The translations under genes and the position numbers were made by a program. The notes beneath the pieces are model-generated. The model saw only the letters and a list, made by a program, of their open reading frames with translations. It had not been told where the DNA came from and ran no database searches. From assembly GCF_001436275.1 (NCBI RefSeq), contig NZ_AZEH01000020.1, forward strand, positions 248,001-312,000: a stretch of 64,000 bases of DNA, given 5' to 3'. Of the stretch, positions 34,698-42,773 are shown piece by piece. The stretch is from Liquorilactobacillus oeni DSM 19972 (GTDB taxonomy: Bacteria; Bacillota; Bacilli; Lactobacillales; Lactobacillaceae). Each line of letters begins with the position of its first letter. Position 1 is the first letter of the stretch.

Positions 34698-36263
34698 TTA
34701 GGCTGCTGTACCAAGTGCAATGATTACAGCTGCGTCTTTAGAAATGATTTCATAGTCGTTTCTAACAATGACAGACAAGCCTTGGCTGAATTGGTCGAAT
34801 TTATCCCACTGTGCAGTTACTTGATTGCGGCGGAATACTGCAATAGCTTGTGATAAGTCACCAACGATAACTGGGAATGTACCGTCTGCATTGTCTGGCA
34901 ATACTTTGTTGCTAATCAAGACAACTGGAGCACCTAACAAAGTGAAGCCGCTTGGTGCTGTTGGGTTTGGTTGTAATAAGTAACGTCCCTCGCTGTCTTT
35001 TAAGGTGTCAAGGTAGTTAAATGCTGACTGGTTTACAAACCACATCTTGCCTAATGCTGGATCAAGTGTGACGTTAAAGACTTTCTTCAAATCATCAATA
35101 CCTGTAGCAGTCGTATGTGTAAAGTTGTCATTGCTGCCAGTTTTACCAGTCAGTAAACTCATGATCTGGCCGTTATCAGTGTTATCAACGAGCTGTTGTA
35201 ATTGTGCTTTGACTTCACTGACAATGTCGACTTCTGAATCCTCTACAACTTCATTAGAAAGCGCAATTTTGCCAGCACGTGTCTTAGCGTCAAACGGTAC
35301 ATCTATGAACATATTGCCATTCACGTCTGCAATGTCTGCCAGCTCTTCTTTAGTAGCTAAAACAGCAGTTTGTTCAACTGTTGAAATAGGATAAGTACCT
35401 GTACCAGATGAAACCTGCTTAACAGTCGCATATTGTGCTAGATTGTACTTTGACTGTTTTAACTGGAATACTGGTGTAATAATTTCCTTTGGAATAACTG
35501 CAGCTGCTCCATCTGTTGTAATACCATCACGTAATTCACCATGTGAACGAATATAATCTTCAAATGAACGTGTTTCTGTCTTTGTTCCTGTCTGCTTTTC
35601 TGGATCAATAATAGTTTGTTTTGTCATGTTATCATCTTCCTTTTTTTTATTGATAAATTTCTCATAGCTACGTGTATCTACTTGAACATTGGTATCGTCA
35701 TATGCTGGTACAGCGACAACGGACACATCAAACAAGCTCTTAACTGCGTTAATCGTTCGTGTAACATTGCCATCATCATCTTTAGTCCAGGTATCAGAAC
35801 CATCATTCACTTCAAAACCAAAACTGCATGAATCAATATTGCCAGCAGTAACCTGTTCATACACATCGTTGGCGTAACTTGTATTTGGCAAGGTGGCCTC
35901 AAAGTGTAATCCTTTTTCATCTGGCTCTAGTTTCAAAGTACCAGCTTTAACACTAGCTAAAACTTGACTGTAGTCGTGGTTATTCAGCATTAACACGTCT
36001 GATAAATCTACATTATCTAACGCTTGTTGTGTTACAACCTCGGTAAATCCGCCTAAGTCCTTTGACGGTGAATTCCATACGATTGCATAACCAGATAAAG
36101 TCTTAGGCTGGTCTTGATTTTGTGGATCCTGTGGAGTGGCCGAATTGTCGGGTGCCTCCGTTTGTGCTGGTTGAGTTTCAGGTGTTTCAGCTTGTGGCTG
36201 GTCTGCTCTCAATTCAGCATTAATTGTTAATCGTCTGTCCTGTTTCACTGTTTTCAGCTCCAT
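34698..36263 (-). CDS. Fused HK97-type prohead protease and major capsid protein
   Basis: 521 residues. The first ~195 form a prohead protease (U35-like) with His96 in LMLNNHDYS and Ser147 in DSCSFGF, after a proline/glutamine-rich N-terminus. Residues ~213-521 form the HK97-fold major capsid protein (ATVKQVSSGTGTYPIST, KMWFVNQSAFNYL, IVGDLSQAIAVF). The join is short (KKKEDDN), leaving little scaffold. An ATG at codon 213 (35627) has AAGGA ten bases upstream, so capsid protein may also be made separately. It overlaps the portal gene by 44 bases. Confidence 0.9.
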   Translation of the reverse strand: MELKTVKQDRRLTINAELRADQPQAETPETQPAQTEAPDNSATPQDPQNQDQPKTLSGYAIVWNSPSKDLGGFTEVVTQQALDNVDLSDVLMLNNHDYSQVLASVKAGTLKLEPDEKGLHFEATLPNTSYANDVYEQVTAGNIDSCSFGFEVNDGSDTWTKDDDGNVTRTINAVKSLFDVSVVAVPAYDDTNVQVDTRSYEKFINKKKEDDNMTKQTIIDPEKQTGTKTETRSFEDYIRSHGELRDGITTDGAAAVIPKEIITPVFQLKQSKYNLAQYATVKQVSSGTGTYPISTVEQTAVLATKEELADIADVNGNMFIDVPFDAKTRAGKIALSNEVVEDSEVDIVSEVKAQLQQLVDNTDNGQIMSLLTGKTGSNDNFTHTTATGIDDLKKVFNVTLDPALGKMWFVNQSAFNYLDTLKDSEGRYLLQPNPTAPSGFTLLGAPVVLISNKVLPDNADGTFPVIVGDLSQAIAVFRRNQVTAQWDKFDQFSQGLSVIVRNDYEIISKDAAVIIALGTAA

Positions 36264-37341
36264 TCTTATCTAAATTCAAAAATACATTGCCATCATCAGT
36301 AGGGGGTAATCCGATTTTGGCTCGTGCTTCATTTCTCATAGCAATACCGCCAGTAAAGCTCCCAACTGCTAACGCTTGCTGGTCTTTTGGATCAAGGCTT
36401 AACAGTTTATCCGTATTAAAGGAAAAACTATGTCCTAACTTAAAAGACAGCTCACTGGTAAATGAATCAAAGTAATGCTGCAAAGTACCTTGCAAGTATT
36501 GAATATTACTTTGTTCACTGTTAGAGTGTGCATTCTCAACCCCTAAACGTTCCGGTGGCAATCCAAAGGCTTTGGCAATCTGCCTTGTAGTCCAGTCGTT
36601 AGAATTAACCAGCTTCAATACATCAGTATTCAGTGACAAATTAGAAATATCCATACTGTCATCAAGCACCATTGAATGCAAAGCATTATCACCTGTAGTA
36701 GCTTCATCAAGTGCCTTACGAATATTTTCCTTAGCATCTTTCCCCAGCTCTGTCTTGTGGACTTTAACTAAAGTTGTGCCGTGAATACCTTGACTAAAGA
36801 AACCAGTCAATAATTTATTACCAGCGGACTGAATTTGCCGTTCATCTTTTAACGCATACAGTGGGCTGATACCAGATACCCCATCTTTCGTAAAATACTT
36901 GAAATGCAGTATGCTGTCAGGCGCAATCTGGCGCTTCGTTCGTCCATCAGGCGAATAAGTATAGGTTAAGCGACCACTCACATCATCTTGTTCAACCGTC
37001 ATTTGATTATTTGGAATGAAAAATAAATCATGCCCTCGAATTTCAGCAAAGCTATTTCCATTCAGCAGCATATTAACTGCCAGTGCATATTTAAAATGAT
37101 AGCCGTCCATAATGCTGTTTGGTGTATCGTTTACCATCGTATTAAAAATAGGCGTATCACATAAAATTGGGTTTGAAGCAATATCGCTCGCAATAATATT
37201 AACTGCTGCGAAAATATCACTATTTCTTAACACAGAGGCACTCACGAAAGTATATGGATCATCACTAGACATTGAAACCAGTGCTTCAGTAAATGGATCA
37301 TCTGTCCCGCTTGCAGCGTTACTCTTTACAAAAAAACTCAT
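36220..37341 (-). CDS. Phage portal protein (HK97 family)
   Basis: A 373-residue portal. Typical segments are the N-terminal DIFAAVNIIASDIASNPI, the wing segment ILHFKYFTKDGVSGISPL, the helix LTGFFSQGIHGTTLV and the clip/crown region IAKAFGLPPERLGVE. It forms the dodecameric DNA channel and terminase docking site of the island's capsid. The Shine-Dalgarno is GAGAGGTGAG. It is full length for small siphovirus portals. Confidence 0.93.
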   Translation of the reverse strand: MSFFVKSNAASGTDDPFTEALVSMSSDDPYTFVSASVLRNSDIFAAVNIIASDIASNPILCDTPIFNTMVNDTPNSIMDGYHFKYALAVNMLLNGNSFAEIRGHDLFFIPNNQMTVEQDDVSGRLTYTYSPDGRTKRQIAPDSILHFKYFTKDGVSGISPLYALKDERQIQSAGNKLLTGFFSQGIHGTTLVKVHKTELGKDAKENIRKALDEATTGDNALHSMVLDDSMDISNLSLNTDVLKLVNSNDWTTRQIAKAFGLPPERLGVENAHSNSEQSNIQYLQGTLQHYFDSFTSELSFKLGHSFSFNTDKLLSLDPKDQQALAVGSFTGGIAMRNEARAKIGLPPTDDGNVFLNLDKNGAENSETGQTINN

Positions 37342-37346
37342 CTATC

Positions 37347-37523
37347 TCACCTCTCTTTCTTTTCATAATTAATCAAGAAGGCAAGTAGAATTAGTCCAAC
37401 ACCGGCCAACATCAACGCAATAAAAAATCCCAAGCAGCCGCCTACTCCAATAATCAGTAACAGCATACCCAGGACTAATAAAATTGTTTGAATGTAATTA
37501 GAAAGAAAATTCTTCACTCGCAT
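37347..37523 (-). CDS. DUF1056-like small membrane protein
   Basis: A 58-residue protein with two hydrophobic segments (IQTILLVLGMLLLIIGVGG and FFIALMLAGVGLILLAFLI) and a basic tail, placed between terL and portal as in many lactobacillus and lactococcus siphophages. Function unknown. ATG at 37523 overlaps the terL end by 26 bases; a longer frame from 37589 exists but lacks support. Confidence 0.7.
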   Translation of the reverse strand: MRVKNFLSNYIQTILLVLGMLLLIIGVGGCLGFFIALMLAGVGLILLAFLINYEKKER

Positions 37524-39192
37524 AATATTCGTTTGCGTGTTGGTTCGCCTCCTCTTCTTGGTAGCAATCCATTGCGGCAACATAAGCATTCATTAAAGCC
37601 GCTACCGGATCAATTCGGTTACTATTTCTAGCTTTATCAATTTGCCAACCGTTGTTATCAACTTTTAGAATTGCATTATTGACCGCATAAGCTAGAATCT
37701 TATTGCCATTATGTTTGATGTTGCCAGCATACAACTGTTCTCTAAAATCTCTTGTTGGTATATTCAAAGTCTTAGTACCTTGTCGTACTTCAAACAATGG
37801 ATAACTGTCTTTTTCAAATTTAGTCAGCAGAGCATCAAAATTATACGGATCATATGCAATCGCCTTGACTGTCCAATTATGTTGGCCAATCATTTCTTGG
37901 ATATAATGGTAAACTTCATCATAATCAATAATGCCGCTGTCTAAACGTGTAATAGAACACTCACCAGCACGTTCCAAACTGCGGTAGTCAATGCCGTCAC
38001 GTTTAATCTTGCTATCAAGTCCGTACTTAGTACCTACCCAAGAATGACTGTCACAATAAAAATGACCGTTGCCAGTCGGCACTATCCAACTAACAGCAGT
38101 CAAGTCATTGCTTTTTGATAAATCAACACCAATGTAAACATCACGATTATTCAGATCACTTTGAACACCTTTGCCAGCGTTCCAATCGTCAGCAGAAATA
38201 TAACTATCTTCACTGGCTTGCAGCCACATATTCATATTCTTTACCAGAAAAGGAATTGTATTGTTTTGCTTAATCGCAATATCTAAATCAGCTTGCAGCT
38301 TTTCAGTCATTTTCTTTTTAACATGTGGTTCACTGAATAATGGGTTTGCCTTGATCCAATTCTTTTGGTCGTAAACTTCTTCTTTATCGTCCAGCTCCCA
38401 GATAGCAATAAAATAGCGGTCAGCTTTAGCTTTACCTTTAAGTACATCTGACAGCATTTCATATTCAGCGTGCATAGGAACATTCAAATTAAGGCCAGAC
38501 GTTGAAATAACAGCTAATAAAGAATTATCTTCGTTAGCTTGACCAGACTTTAATACGTTATAGACTTTTCTATCTTTAGCTTCATGCCATTCATCTAAAA
38601 TAACGGTCGTACCAGCAAAACCATCAAGTGTACTGGTATCACTTGCCAATGCTAAAGCCTTACTGCCAGTTTCTAGATCAGCAATTTCTTGTTTCTGTAC
38701 TTTAATCCGTTGGCGCATGTACTTAGATTGCTTACGGACTTGCCTTAACCCACTAGCCAGCATGTTATAGCCTAATTTGGCTTGTTTCAGCGCATTAGAC
38801 ACAAACAATACTTGTCTATTCATTGCTGGGTTCTTTTCTCTTAGAAGTCCATTAGCAGCCATACCAGACGCTAAATAAGTTTTGCCATTCTTACGGCTCA
38901 TACTGATAAAAGCACGGTCATATCTGCGGAATCCTGTATCTTTTTCCCGCCAGCCATATAACTCTGATATGATCCATTCTTGAAACGGCTGCATGGTTAG
39001 TTTACTGCCATCTGTTTTAGGCAATGACTCAATGAATTTACATGCTCTTTTTGCTTCATCTTCATCATAATAAAACTTAAAGTCATTTGACTTAGAGCGT
39101 TCTAAATCACGTTTAAATCGTTCGCAAGCCTGTTTTATTTTATTGCAAGCTGGAACCTTACCAGCCAAAACATCATCAACATATCTTATCAT
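37498..39192 (-). CDS. terL: Terminase large subunit
   Basis: A 564-residue packaging motor. The ATPase domain has Walker A SRKNGKT (99-105) and Walker B VILDEWHE (197-204); the RNase H-like nuclease starts at YIGVDLSKSNDLTAV with its metal aspartate. It belongs to the HK97-like terminase group, which works with an HNH endonuclease on cos sites. The start overlaps the terS stop by four bases (ATGA). Confidence 0.95.
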   Translation of the reverse strand: MIRYVDDVLAGKVPACNKIKQACERFKRDLERSKSNDFKFYYDEDEAKRACKFIESLPKTDGSKLTMQPFQEWIISELYGWREKDTGFRRYDRAFISMSRKNGKTYLASGMAANGLLREKNPAMNRQVLFVSNALKQAKLGYNMLASGLRQVRKQSKYMRQRIKVQKQEIADLETGSKALALASDTSTLDGFAGTTVILDEWHEAKDRKVYNVLKSGQANEDNSLLAVISTSGLNLNVPMHAEYEMLSDVLKGKAKADRYFIAIWELDDKEEVYDQKNWIKANPLFSEPHVKKKMTEKLQADLDIAIKQNNTIPFLVKNMNMWLQASEDSYISADDWNAGKGVQSDLNNRDVYIGVDLSKSNDLTAVSWIVPTGNGHFYCDSHSWVGTKYGLDSKIKRDGIDYRSLERAGECSITRLDSGIIDYDEVYHYIQEMIGQHNWTVKAIAYDPYNFDALLTKFEKDSYPLFEVRQGTKTLNIPTRDFREQLYAGNIKHNGNKILAYAVNNAILKVDNNGWQIDKARNSNRIDPVAALMNAYVAAMDCYQEEEANQHANEYYASEEFSF

Positions 39193-39659
39193 TGCAGCAT
39201 CGCCTCAAACTTGTCTTGCGGCTGCTTATCCTTTGACTTGTTAAGCTCCATTTTTGCTCTTGACTGAATGGTCATACCCAATTCAACCGCAATAGATTTC
39301 ATGTCTTTTATTGCCTGCGACATAATATCCACATACGGGTTCTTTTTTCTAGTGCCATTATCAGTTGTAACTACTAGGCCATGTTTTTTAATATCATCAC
39401 TGCAGGTTTGAATAGTTTGATAAAGCTTGCAGTAACTAGCCAGCAATGACCTGTCTAATTCACTGATAGGTGTTTCTTTTCTTAGCAGCGGTACAATTCT
39501 ATTCCACTCTGTTAAAGCACGACCAGCCAACCAATCAGGCGCTTTAGCATTTAACTGTGGATATTCAAACAACGCTTGCTGTAAATCTTTGCGCTGTGCT
39601 TTTTCCTCGTTGGTTAAATGTTTATCCATGTTATCAAGCAGTTTTATTTTACGCCCCAA
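39189..39659 (-). CDS. terS: Terminase small subunit, P27 family
   Basis: A 156-residue P27-type small terminase: APDWLAGRALTEWNRIVPLL near residue 45, then LDRSLLASYCKLYQ and NPYVDIMSQAIKDM. It selects the DNA to package. In PICIs, possession of an own terS directs packaging to island DNA. The start is TTG at 39659, nine bases after AAAGGAG. It is the first gene after the SOS-box promoter and an internal leader terminator. Confidence 0.92.
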   Translation of the reverse strand: MGRKIKLLDNMDKHLTNEEKAQRKDLQQALFEYPQLNAKAPDWLAGRALTEWNRIVPLLRKETPISELDRSLLASYCKLYQTIQTCSDDIKKHGLVVTTDNGTRKKNPYVDIMSQAIKDMKSIAVELGMTIQSRAKMELNKSKDKQPQDKFEAMLQ

Positions 39660-39694
39660 TGGTCATTACTCCTTTCGTTTTAAATTTGTGCATT

Positions 39695-39727
39695 AAAAAA
39701 CCGCTATGCTTTCACAGCAAGGCGGTT
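39695..39727 (-). terminator. Intrinsic terminator inside the terS leader
   Basis: On the minus strand AACCGC..TGCT..AGCA..GCGGTT (39699-39727) is followed by a T-run, about 25 bases after the transcription start and 36 bases before terS. It would stop most transcripts before the structural genes unless it is read through. Confidence 0.75.
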
Positions 39728-39759
39728 ACACATATATCCAGAATCCTTATTATACTCTT

Positions 39760-39799
39760 ATTTTAACACTTTTAAGCAAAAAATGCAAACAAGTGTTCG
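39760..39799 (-). promoter_or_regulatory. Structural operon promoter with LexA-like SOS box
   Basis: Minus-strand TTGCAT (39783-39788), 17 bases, TAAAAT (39760-39765). CAAACAAGTGTTCG (39786-39799) overlaps the -35 and differs by one base from the box at 34261-34274, matching 12 of 14 positions of the Bacillus LexA consensus. It drives terS to the connector gene. Confidence 0.7.
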
Positions 39800-40014
39800 C
39801 TTTAGCGATAGGTAACTACTTAATACAAGTATTATTAATTATAATTTATAAGTAGTAGTAATTATTTACTATCTGTTAGAATAACTAACTTTTTGACTAA
39901 ATAAAGGGATATTCATAAAAACGAAAGTACCTGTGTCGCTCCCTTGGCAAAATTTTATAGCCCCCATCATTGATATATCAACGTTTGTAACGGTTATAAA
40001 TTTTTTAACACCCT

Positions 40015-40053
40015 AAAAATAAAAACGAGCTAACTTTTTATTCAGTCAACTCG
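40015..40053 (-). terminator. Terminator after the HNH gene
   Basis: The 10-bp stem (with two GU pairs) of 40026-40035 and 40044-40053 has the minus-strand tail TTTTTATTTTT. It separates the replication/HNH transcript from the structural operon. The stretch 39800-40015 between it and the promoter has no gene and is a reasonable place for the cos site, which I cannot identify by eye. Confidence 0.75.
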
Positions 40054-40099
40054 CTAGTATTTTAATTACTTATTTATAAGCATTATTAAGCACTTATAC

Positions 40100-40528
40100 T
40101 TATTTATTAGAGATACCTCCAGTAATTCCCTTACGTTCTCGTTTCTTTTTAGCAATTCTAGTCTTTTTATTATGACAAGCGTAGCATAACGGCTGTAAAT
40201 TGCTCTCGTCTAATCGTCTTGACCAATCGTCCTTTACTTCATTGATGTGATCCACTACATTAGCTTTACGGATAACACCTTGCTCATAGCACAACCTGCA
40301 CACTGGATTGTTCTCTAGGAATCTGCGTGACAGCTTACGCCAAGCACTCGACTTATAAAACTGTTGATACTTACTCTCGTCTGAATCATACATTCGCTTA
40401 TGGTATCTGTACTTGTTAAGTGCCTGCTTATGCTTAGCACAGTAGTGTTCATTAAATGGTACTAACGTTCTACAGCCAGCATGATTGCATTGCTTCATTG
40501 GTTTCACTGTCTTGACCTCGCTATCCAT
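40100..40528 (-). CDS. HNH endonuclease
   Basis: A 142-residue nuclease. An N-terminal zinc-ribbon-like part (CNHAGC..HYCAKHK) precedes the HNH core: CRLCYEQG, VVDHINEV and NLQPLCYACHNKKT. HNH proteins next to terminase genes are needed for cos cleavage in HK97-like phages. The gene overlaps the small membrane protein gene upstream by 25 bases, so translation is coupled. Confidence 0.92.
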   Translation of the reverse strand: MDSEVKTVKPMKQCNHAGCRTLVPFNEHYCAKHKQALNKYRYHKRMYDSDESKYQQFYKSSAWRKLSRRFLENNPVCRLCYEQGVIRKANVVDHINEVKDDWSRRLDESNLQPLCYACHNKKTRIAKKKRERKGITGGISNK

Positions 40529-40680
40529 CTAACGAGCTTATATGCTCCAACACAGACAGCACCAGCAGCTATCACAACAAAGCCAGCGAATATTGCTAGA
40601 TACTTGATTACTATTCCTAAGAACCTCCAACCTAGCCATATAAAGAAACCTGCTATCACTATGAATCCTAGTAGTGCCAT
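40504..40680 (-). CDS. Small two-helix membrane protein
   Basis: 58 residues with two hydrophobic helices (ALLGFIVIAGFFIWLGW and YLAIFAGFVVIAAGAVCVG) and a basic C-terminus. ATG at 40680 follows AAGGTG. It overlaps the HNH gene and follows the head closure gene. A holin-like or superinfection role is possible, but nothing in the sequence proves either; there is no endolysin gene. Confidence 0.6.
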   Translation of the reverse strand: MALLGFIVIAGFFIWLGWRFLGIVIKYLAIFAGFVVIAAGAVCVGAYKLVRWIARSRQ

Positions 40681-40685
40681 GCCTA

Positions 40686-41021
40686 TCACACCTTACTATT
40701 CTTTTGCAATGTTACCACGTCAAACGCATTAACATCTGAATCACTATTGACTGCTGCCACATCATAAACCACACCGTCTAGCTGCGCCTGTATGCTGTCG
40801 TTTACTTTGTCGTTGTGTCTGATAGCAATACTCTTTACTGCCTTTATATCCTCACCTAAGAGTGTGTACTGCTGCGTCATGGTCTGTGTGTAATCACCAC
40901 ACCAGACAGTAAACTCTGGTACAAATTCGGTATCATAATCGCCTGTATTATCATTTTCAACTGTTTTAATAGTACCAAATGCAACACGCCTTTTTAACCT
41001 TGATACATCATAATTCTTCAT
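40686..41021 (-). CDS. Phage head closure/head-tail adaptor protein
   Basis: A 111-residue protein of the siphovirus head-tail joining family (SPP1 gp16/HK97 gp7-like): it starts with R-L-K-R-R-V-A-F-G-T and has the beta-rich core EFTVWCGDYTQTM and VYDVAAVNSD. It would cap the connector and form the surface on which a helper tail docks. Its place before HNH, apart from the gp6-like gene, is unusual compared with phages. Confidence 0.8.
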   Translation of the reverse strand: MKNYDVSRLKRRVAFGTIKTVENDNTGDYDTEFVPEFTVWCGDYTQTMTQQYTLLGEDIKAVKSIAIRHNDKVNDSIQAQLDGVVYDVAAVNSDSDVNAFDVVTLQKNSKV

Positions 41022-41411
41022 TTATCCCGCTTCCATTTCATTAATCATTCTTTTATAGCCATTTATCAACTTCAATTCGCTAGGGGCTACCTTATTAAGA
41101 TCTTCAACCATAGTTTTGTAGTTATTGATAATGTCCTGTCTAACGCCATTCGCTATTTCGCAATAGAAGTTATATTCACGGACTGTTTCATCATACTTTT
41201 TTTGACACTTTCGATAGACAAAGATATCTTGAATCGGTAGTGCTTTTTTTAGCTTAGTTTTACTTTTAGCCAATATTTGACTAGAACTTTCATCTAATTC
41301 ATCTATATGCTCTTGAAATTGTTGCCAGCGTTTCTGATCAATGCTAAGCATATTAAGTGTTCGACAAAAATGTCTGGCTAGTTCTTCATCTAGCTTTTGT
41401 GTTACTGCCAT
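41022..41411 (-). CDS. Unknown 129-residue helical protein
   Basis: No family recognised. It is rich in charged residues with long predicted helices (KRWQQFQEHIDELDESSSQILAK is one such region, split here by a likely turn) and no membrane segment. It lies between the Cse60-like and head closure genes with TAAATG coupling to the latter. A role in helper interference, capsid assembly or DNA metabolism is possible; nothing decides between them. Confidence 0.75.
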   Translation of the reverse strand: MAVTQKLDEELARHFCRTLNMLSIDQKRWQQFQEHIDELDESSSQILAKSKTKLKKALPIQDIFVYRKCQKKYDETVREYNFYCEIANGVRQDIINNYKTMVEDLNKVAPSELKLINGYKRMINEMEAG

Positions 41412-41421
41412 TTATTCCACC

Positions 41422-41589
41422 TCATTTGTAAATAATCATTGCACAATATTCTCCAGTTGTTTCATCACCAGTCATTGAAAACTTAATATCAATAACTCTG
41501 CTGCCGGATACTTGATGGTTAAGGAAATATGCAATCTGTGTATCTAAGTTACTTGCTGATCCTGCTGAAATTGTTTTTGTTTTAATCAT
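41422..41589 (-). CDS. Cse60-like small phage protein
   Basis: 55 residues: MIKTKTISAGSASN at the start, then RVIDIKFSM and YCAMIIYK at the end. This beta-alpha-beta pattern with the closing aliphatic-Tyr-basic string resembles sporulation protein Cse60 and small proteins in Firmicutes phages. Function unknown. A GGAG lies eight bases before the ATG, and its stop overlaps the Shine-Dalgarno of the next gene. Confidence 0.7.
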   Translation of the reverse strand: MIKTKTISAGSASNLDTQIAYFLNHQVSGSRVIDIKFSMTGDETTGEYCAMIIYK

Positions 41590-41660
41590 AATATTTTCTC
41601 CTATTCTTGTTTAACACCGGTTGTTCAGAGGAGCTAAAGACCCATGTTCTAAATATATAA

Positions 41661-41694
41661 CTCAGCTTTGCTGAGGGGGACCCGCTTGCGGGGT
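41661..41694. other. Two adjacent hairpins downstream of the replication gene
   Basis: CTCAGC/GCTGAG (41661-41675) and CCCGC/GCGGG (41681-41692), the latter in a GC-rich patch unlike the surroundings. They may be a weak terminator or part of a replication structure. Confidence 0.45.
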
Positions 41695-41704
41695 GGGTTT
41701 GAAC

Positions 41705-42400
41705 TTAATTCACTCCTTGCGGATCCATATTTTTACATAGCGTCCTAACTCTATTTGCTAACTCATCTGATATTTTTATACCCATATCTCTTACTAACCA
41801 ACCAAAAAATAAGTTTGTAGTCGGTCCGTATCTCTTTATCAAATCTTTTAATTCTTTATCACTCGCTTTTAACAGTCTGTCATCGCTGCCTCCTGGTTCT
41901 TTGTTTTTAGTAGGTTTCCCTTTCAGACTATCCTTTCCTAGTCCTTGTTCTAACTCTGATCCTAACCCTAATTCTGAATCTAGACCTAGTTCTGAACCTA
42001 GACCTAGTTCTGGGATTCTTTTTGGTGCCATTTTGTCGTCCTGTTGTCTTCCAGCTTCATTTTTTTGGTGATACCTACAGTTTTCATCAATTACTAGTTG
42101 CTTAAATTCGGCTTGATATTGGGTTTTATGATATTTTTTTGCTGGAACATTATTTTGAACATGCCAATCTACTAATACAATTACTTTATCAAAACTTATA
42201 ACAAAGCCAGCTTCAATTAATTCATTCAAATATTCCTTTTTTGCTCCCATTAATCTTAAGATAGATTTTGGATTAGCTACAAAGCCATCATCATCTGCGT
42301 TTACATTGAGGTGTAAATATACAGCTTGCGCTTCAAGAGACAAATCAAGAAAGCTATCCGCTTCGGTAAATACCTTACTTAGCATTCTACGCTGTGCCAT
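41705..42400 (-). CDS. Replication initiator (phage replisome organiser-like)
   Basis: 231 residues. The N-terminal ~115 residues form a winged-helix-like domain (FLDLSLEAQAVYLHLNVNADDDGFV) shared with the gene before it. A linker has the 6-residue repeat ELGL(G/D)S in about four copies, and a C-terminal helical part carries KYG-like LIKRYGPTTNLFFGWLV. The repeat-coding DNA (41941-42012) is a candidate origin with iterons inside the gene, as in lambda O-type systems. It is the likely island replication protein. Confidence 0.75.
   Translation of the reverse strand: MAQRRMLSKVFTEADSFLDLSLEAQAVYLHLNVNADDDGFVANPKSILRLMGAKKEYLNELIEAGFVISFDKVIVLVDWHVQNNVPAKKYHKTQYQAEFKQLVIDENCRYHQKNEAGRQQDDKMAPKRIPELGLGSELGLDSELGLGSELEQGLGKDSLKGKPTKNKEPGGSDDRLLKASDKELKDLIKRYGPTTNLFFGWLVRDMGIKISDELANRVRTLCKNMDPQGVN
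41941..42012. repeat. Four 18-bp iteron-like repeats inside the replication gene
   Basis: Units at 41941, 41959, 41977 and 41995, each 18 bases; the last two differ by a single base (AATCTAGACCTAGTTCTG and AACCTAGACCTAGTTCTG). They encode the ELGL(G/D)S linker. Confidence 0.75.
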
Positions 42401-42402
42401 AT

Positions 42403-42771
42403 TTAAGCCCCCTTGTCAGAAAACTCTTTTTTTAGCTGGTATGGTTGCCCCTGTCTATCTATCAACAGTGAATGAAAATATTTATATTTTGTAGACTTAT
42501 ATCTATCAGGATTAATTTTGTTATTATTTACCCTCCAATGAGTAAGACAAAAAACGAACCTATCAAATCTAATTAAATAGCCGTTCTTAACTAATTCATC
42601 AACAGTTTTAATTGGTATCCCACAATATCTAGCTGTAGATAAGGTTGTGTTTAAAAATCCATCATCATCTGCTGTTACACTTAAATGAAAATAAAGTGCC
42701 TGTGCTTCAACTGACAGATTTAAAAAATCACTTGAACTTACAACTTTTTTCGAAAGTGTCCTTTTCTTCAT
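42403..42771 (-). CDS. Paralogue of the replication initiator's N-terminal domain
   Basis: 122 residues matching the first half of the next gene: R-x-L-S-K, FLNLSVEAQALYFHLSVTAD and DDGF. It stops after the DNA-binding-like domain and lacks the repeat linker. It is adjacent, in the same direction, with three bases between the genes. It may bind the same DNA as a regulator or competitor of the initiator, or the two may act together; the duplication itself is clear. Confidence 0.75.
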   Translation of the reverse strand: MKKRTLSKKVVSSSDFLNLSVEAQALYFHLSVTADDDGFLNTTLSTARYCGIPIKTVDELVKNGYLIRFDRFVFCLTHWRVNNNKINPDRYKSTKYKYFHSLLIDRQGQPYQLKKEFSDKGA

Positions 42772-42773
42772 TT

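Noticed and set aside
37347-37589. Longer 80-residue version of the DUF1056-like gene
   Set aside because: It would overlap terL by 92 bases; the internal ATG gives the usual family length.
41941-42012. Short regular repeats as a possible CRISPR array
   Set aside because: Units are 18 bp without spacers and lie in frame inside the replication gene.
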